Shown here: positions 62,282 to 64,000 of the stretch, one piece after another
How positions within the stretch are numbered: the first letter of the stretch is position 1
How the letters are laid out: the number at the start of each line of letters is the position of its first letter
NCBI RefSeq assembly: GCF_030866765.1
Contig: NZ_CP133017.1
Span: 2,586,001-2,650,000, forward strand
DNA: 64,000 nucleotides
Reading direction: 5' to 3'
DNA from: Paenibacillus silvisoli
GTDB taxonomy: Bacteria; Bacillota; Bacilli; Paenibacillales; Paenibacillaceae
Program-made: the position numbers and the translations under genes
Notes under the pieces: model-generated
The model's database searches: none
What the model was told of the DNA's origin: nothing
What the model saw: only the letters and a program-made list of their open reading frames with translations

Positions 62282-63688
62282 TTGTCTACGTCTGAAACAT
62301 TACAATCACATCTAGTTGTTCAGCTTGCTCAAGATAAACTGACCGCTACGCTGCAGTTTAATGTTGCGGATGAAAAGTTTTCGTGCACGCAAGCTCAGCT
62401 CGAGGAATTCATTAAAAGCCATGGCATTAAGACCGGCATCCGGCAGGATGTGCTCCGTCTGATTGCGATGAATCCGAGCGCGCATTTCTATAGCCAAAAC
62501 GTGATCGCGCAAGGCGAGCCGCCGGTCAGCGGCCAGGACGGATACATCAGATATTCCTACGATATGAACGAAGGCGAATACCGCCCGGTAGAGATCGAAG
62601 GCGGCAAGGTCGATTTTAAAGAAGTCACGCAGCTTAAAAATGTGAAACGAGGCCAGCTGCTTGCCGAGAAGGTCATGGCAACGGCAGGGAAAGACGGCGT
62701 TGCGGTAACCGGCGAGCCGATCGCATGCCGAAACGGCAAGGAAGCGTACTTCAAGGTCGGTAAAAATGTCGTGCTGAATCCGGAGCAGACCGCCCTATAT
62801 GCCACAATCGACGGTCTTGTCTCTTTCACGGACAAAAACAAAATCAACGTATTTCCGGTGTTCGAAGTGAACGGAGACGTCGATTACAAGGTCGGCAACA
62901 TTGACTTTGTCGGTACGGTCGTCATTCGCGGCAACGTACTGACGGGCTTTAAAATAAAAGCTTCCGGCGACATCCGGATTGTTGGGGGCGTTGAAGGCGC
63001 CATCTTGGAATCCGACGGATCGATTGAAATTACAGGCGGCATTCTCGCCAGCAACAAAGGGTACATAAAAGCGTTACGCAACGTAAAAAGCACCTTTATT
63101 CAAGACAGCAACGTCACGGCAGGCGAGGATGTCATCGTCTCCCAGAGCATCATGCATTCGCAGGTGCGCGCGGGAAGAAACGTCATTTGCAGCGGGACGA
63201 AAGGTTTGATTGTCGGCGGACTTGTCCAAGCCGGGGACCGGGTCGTTGCCCGCACGATCGGCAATACGATGTCAACGGCAACGACGCTGGAAGTCGGCGT
63301 ACGTCCGGAATTGCGATCCGAACTCGCCGAGCTTCGGGCGCATAACAAGCTGTCGGCGGAAAATCTCGATAAAACGGAGAAAGCGCTCAATCTGCTGGAT
63401 CAATTGGCCGCGGCCGGTCAGCTATCGCAGGACAAATTGGCGCTTCGCGTGAAGCTCAGCTCGACGAAGCGGGCTACCATTGAAGAGATCGCTCTGGCTA
63501 AGCAGCGGGTGCTCGAAATCGAGAAATCGCTGGAAGACACGGATCGCGCAAAGGTCGATGTCGTGAATGTCATTTACGGCGGCACCAAAATCGTCATCGG
63601 CCGGTATACCCGTTTCGTAAAAGACGAAACCTCGCGCGTATCATTTCGTTATTCCGAAGGCGATATCATCATGGCTCCATACGTATAA
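62282..63688 (+). CDS. FapA (DUF342) family protein
   Basis: A 468-residue protein of the FapA/DUF342 family. It has an N-terminal alpha/beta part, then a beta-helix of repeating short strands (VNGDVDYKVGNIDFVGTVVIRGNVLTGFKIKASGDIRIVGG ... AGEDVIVSQSIMHSQVRAGRNVIC). A coiled-coil segment (about 345-420) and a final GGTKIVIGRYTRFVKDETSRVSF complete it. FapA proteins bind membranes or polar partners in other bacteria (for example Vibrio); the function in Firmicutes is not established. The TTG start has AAGGGGGGCC upstream. It lies in the operon after sigD. Confidence 0.88.
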   Translation: MSTSETLQSHLVVQLAQDKLTATLQFNVADEKFSCTQAQLEEFIKSHGIKTGIRQDVLRLIAMNPSAHFYSQNVIAQGEPPVSGQDGYIRYSYDMNEGEYRPVEIEGGKVDFKEVTQLKNVKRGQLLAEKVMATAGKDGVAVTGEPIACRNGKEAYFKVGKNVVLNPEQTALYATIDGLVSFTDKNKINVFPVFEVNGDVDYKVGNIDFVGTVVIRGNVLTGFKIKASGDIRIVGGVEGAILESDGSIEITGGILASNKGYIKALRNVKSTFIQDSNVTAGEDVIVSQSIMHSQVRAGRNVICSGTKGLIVGGLVQAGDRVVARTIGNTMSTATTLEVGVRPELRSELAELRAHNKLSAENLDKTEKALNLLDQLAAAGQLSQDKLALRVKLSSTKRATIEEIALAKQRVLEIEKSLEDTDRAKVDVVNVIYGGTKIVIGRYTRFVKDETSRVSFRYSEGDIIMAPYV

Positions 63689-63758
63689 GATCGGCAACGA
63701 GCTTGAAGTCTATCAGTAGTGAGTGTTTGACCAAACCCCCTATGACAGGAGGGACGGC

Positions 63759-64000
63759 ATGCCTTTTAAACCCATTGATTTTCAAATGTCGGTACCGCGT
63801 ACGCCGGATAACAGCTCGCAGCAGCAGCAGTTGAATCAACGTCCGATCGTCGAGCAAACGCGTCTGGAGCATGACTCGATCAAGCAAACGGAGCTCCAGC
63901 GAAGCCGCAATACCGCTGTGGAACAAAGCGCAGACAATAAAATCAAGGATAACCGGCAGCGCGACTCGCAAGGACAAGGACATTCAAGCCGCAAGAAGAA
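63759..64000 (+). CDS. Unrecognised hydrophilic protein, 5' part
   Basis: An ATG at 63759 after GACAGGAGGGACGGC opens a frame that runs to the window end without a stop. The 80 visible residues (MPFKPIDFQMSVPRTPDNS, then QQQQ, ending QGHSSRKKK) are hydrophilic, rich in Gln, Ser, Arg and Lys, and low in complexity; no family is recognised. Such a small gene between fapA and rpsB is plausible in this operon. The strong Shine-Dalgarno makes a real gene likely. Confidence 0.7.
   Translation, partial: MPFKPIDFQMSVPRTPDNSSQQQQLNQRPIVEQTRLEHDSIKQTELQRSRNTAVEQSADNKIKDNRQRDSQGQGHSSRKK

Noticed and set aside
1..64000. tRNA, rRNA, transposase, integrase or prophage genes
   Set aside because: None was recognised on either strand.

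Overview
The window is a stretch of a Paenibacillaceae-type chromosome (Paenibacillus, Cohnella or a close relative). The evidence is the Bacillus-like gene order fabH-fabD-fabG-acpP-fabF-rnc-smc-ftsY-ylxM-ffh-rpsP-khpA-rimM-trmD-rplS-lepB-rbgA-rnhB-(ylqG/ylqH)-sucCD-dprA-topA-trmFO-hslVU-codY-fla/che, moderately GC-rich codon use, strong Firmicute Shine-Dalgarno sequences, many TTG and GTG starts, and the presence of CodY, FapA and the FliY/CheC/CheD proteins. No tRNA, rRNA, CRISPR array, transposase or prophage gene was seen. Nearly all genes are on the + strand; only comM and dinB (20485-22626) are on the - strand.

Region 1 (1-16995): fatty-acid synthesis (end of fabH, then fabD, fabG, acpP, fabF), followed by RNase III, SMC, the SRP targeting set (ftsY, ylxM, ffh), ribosomal and RNA-modification genes (rpsP, khpA, rimM, trmD, rplS), signal peptidase I, the ribosome-assembly GTPase RbgA and RNase HII. 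The one odd stretch is the 619-bp fabD-fabG gap, which is filled with short palindromic and direct repeats.

Region 2 (17000-22700): a FliK-like protein with about 52 hexapeptide repeats encoded by an 18-bp minisatellite, overlapping a FlhB C-domain paralogue (FhlB/YlqH). This looks like a second FliK/FlhB-type pair lying outside the main flagellar operon. yraN follows, then comM and dinB on the opposite strand. The dinB promoter carries a near-perfect Firmicute LexA (SOS) box between its -35 and -10.

Region 3 (22940-32953): sucCD, dprA, topA, trmFO, hslV, hslU and codY. The tyrosine recombinase gene (codV/xerC) that sits between trmFO and hslV in B. subtilis is missing.

Region 4 (33183-64000): one continuous fla/che operon of about 31 kb. 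It runs from flgB, flgC, fliE-fliJ, a MotE-like gene, fliK, flgD, a small flagellar-operon gene, flgE, swrD/flbD, fliL, fliM, fliY, cheY and fliO through fliP, fliQ, fliR, flhB, flhA, flhF and flhG to cheB, cheA, cheW, cheC, cheD, an unrecognised two-helix membrane protein and sigD, then fapA and the start of an unrecognised hydrophilic protein cut off by the window end. Genes overlap or are spaced by a few dozen bases, so they are probably co-transcribed. The products build the rod, hook, MS/C rings and export gate, place the flagella (FlhF/FlhG), run chemotaxis, and end with the sigma factor for late flagellar genes. The most unusual points are the repeat-bearing FliK-type proteins, the FhlB module, the SOS box at dinB, and the repeat cluster in the fab operon.
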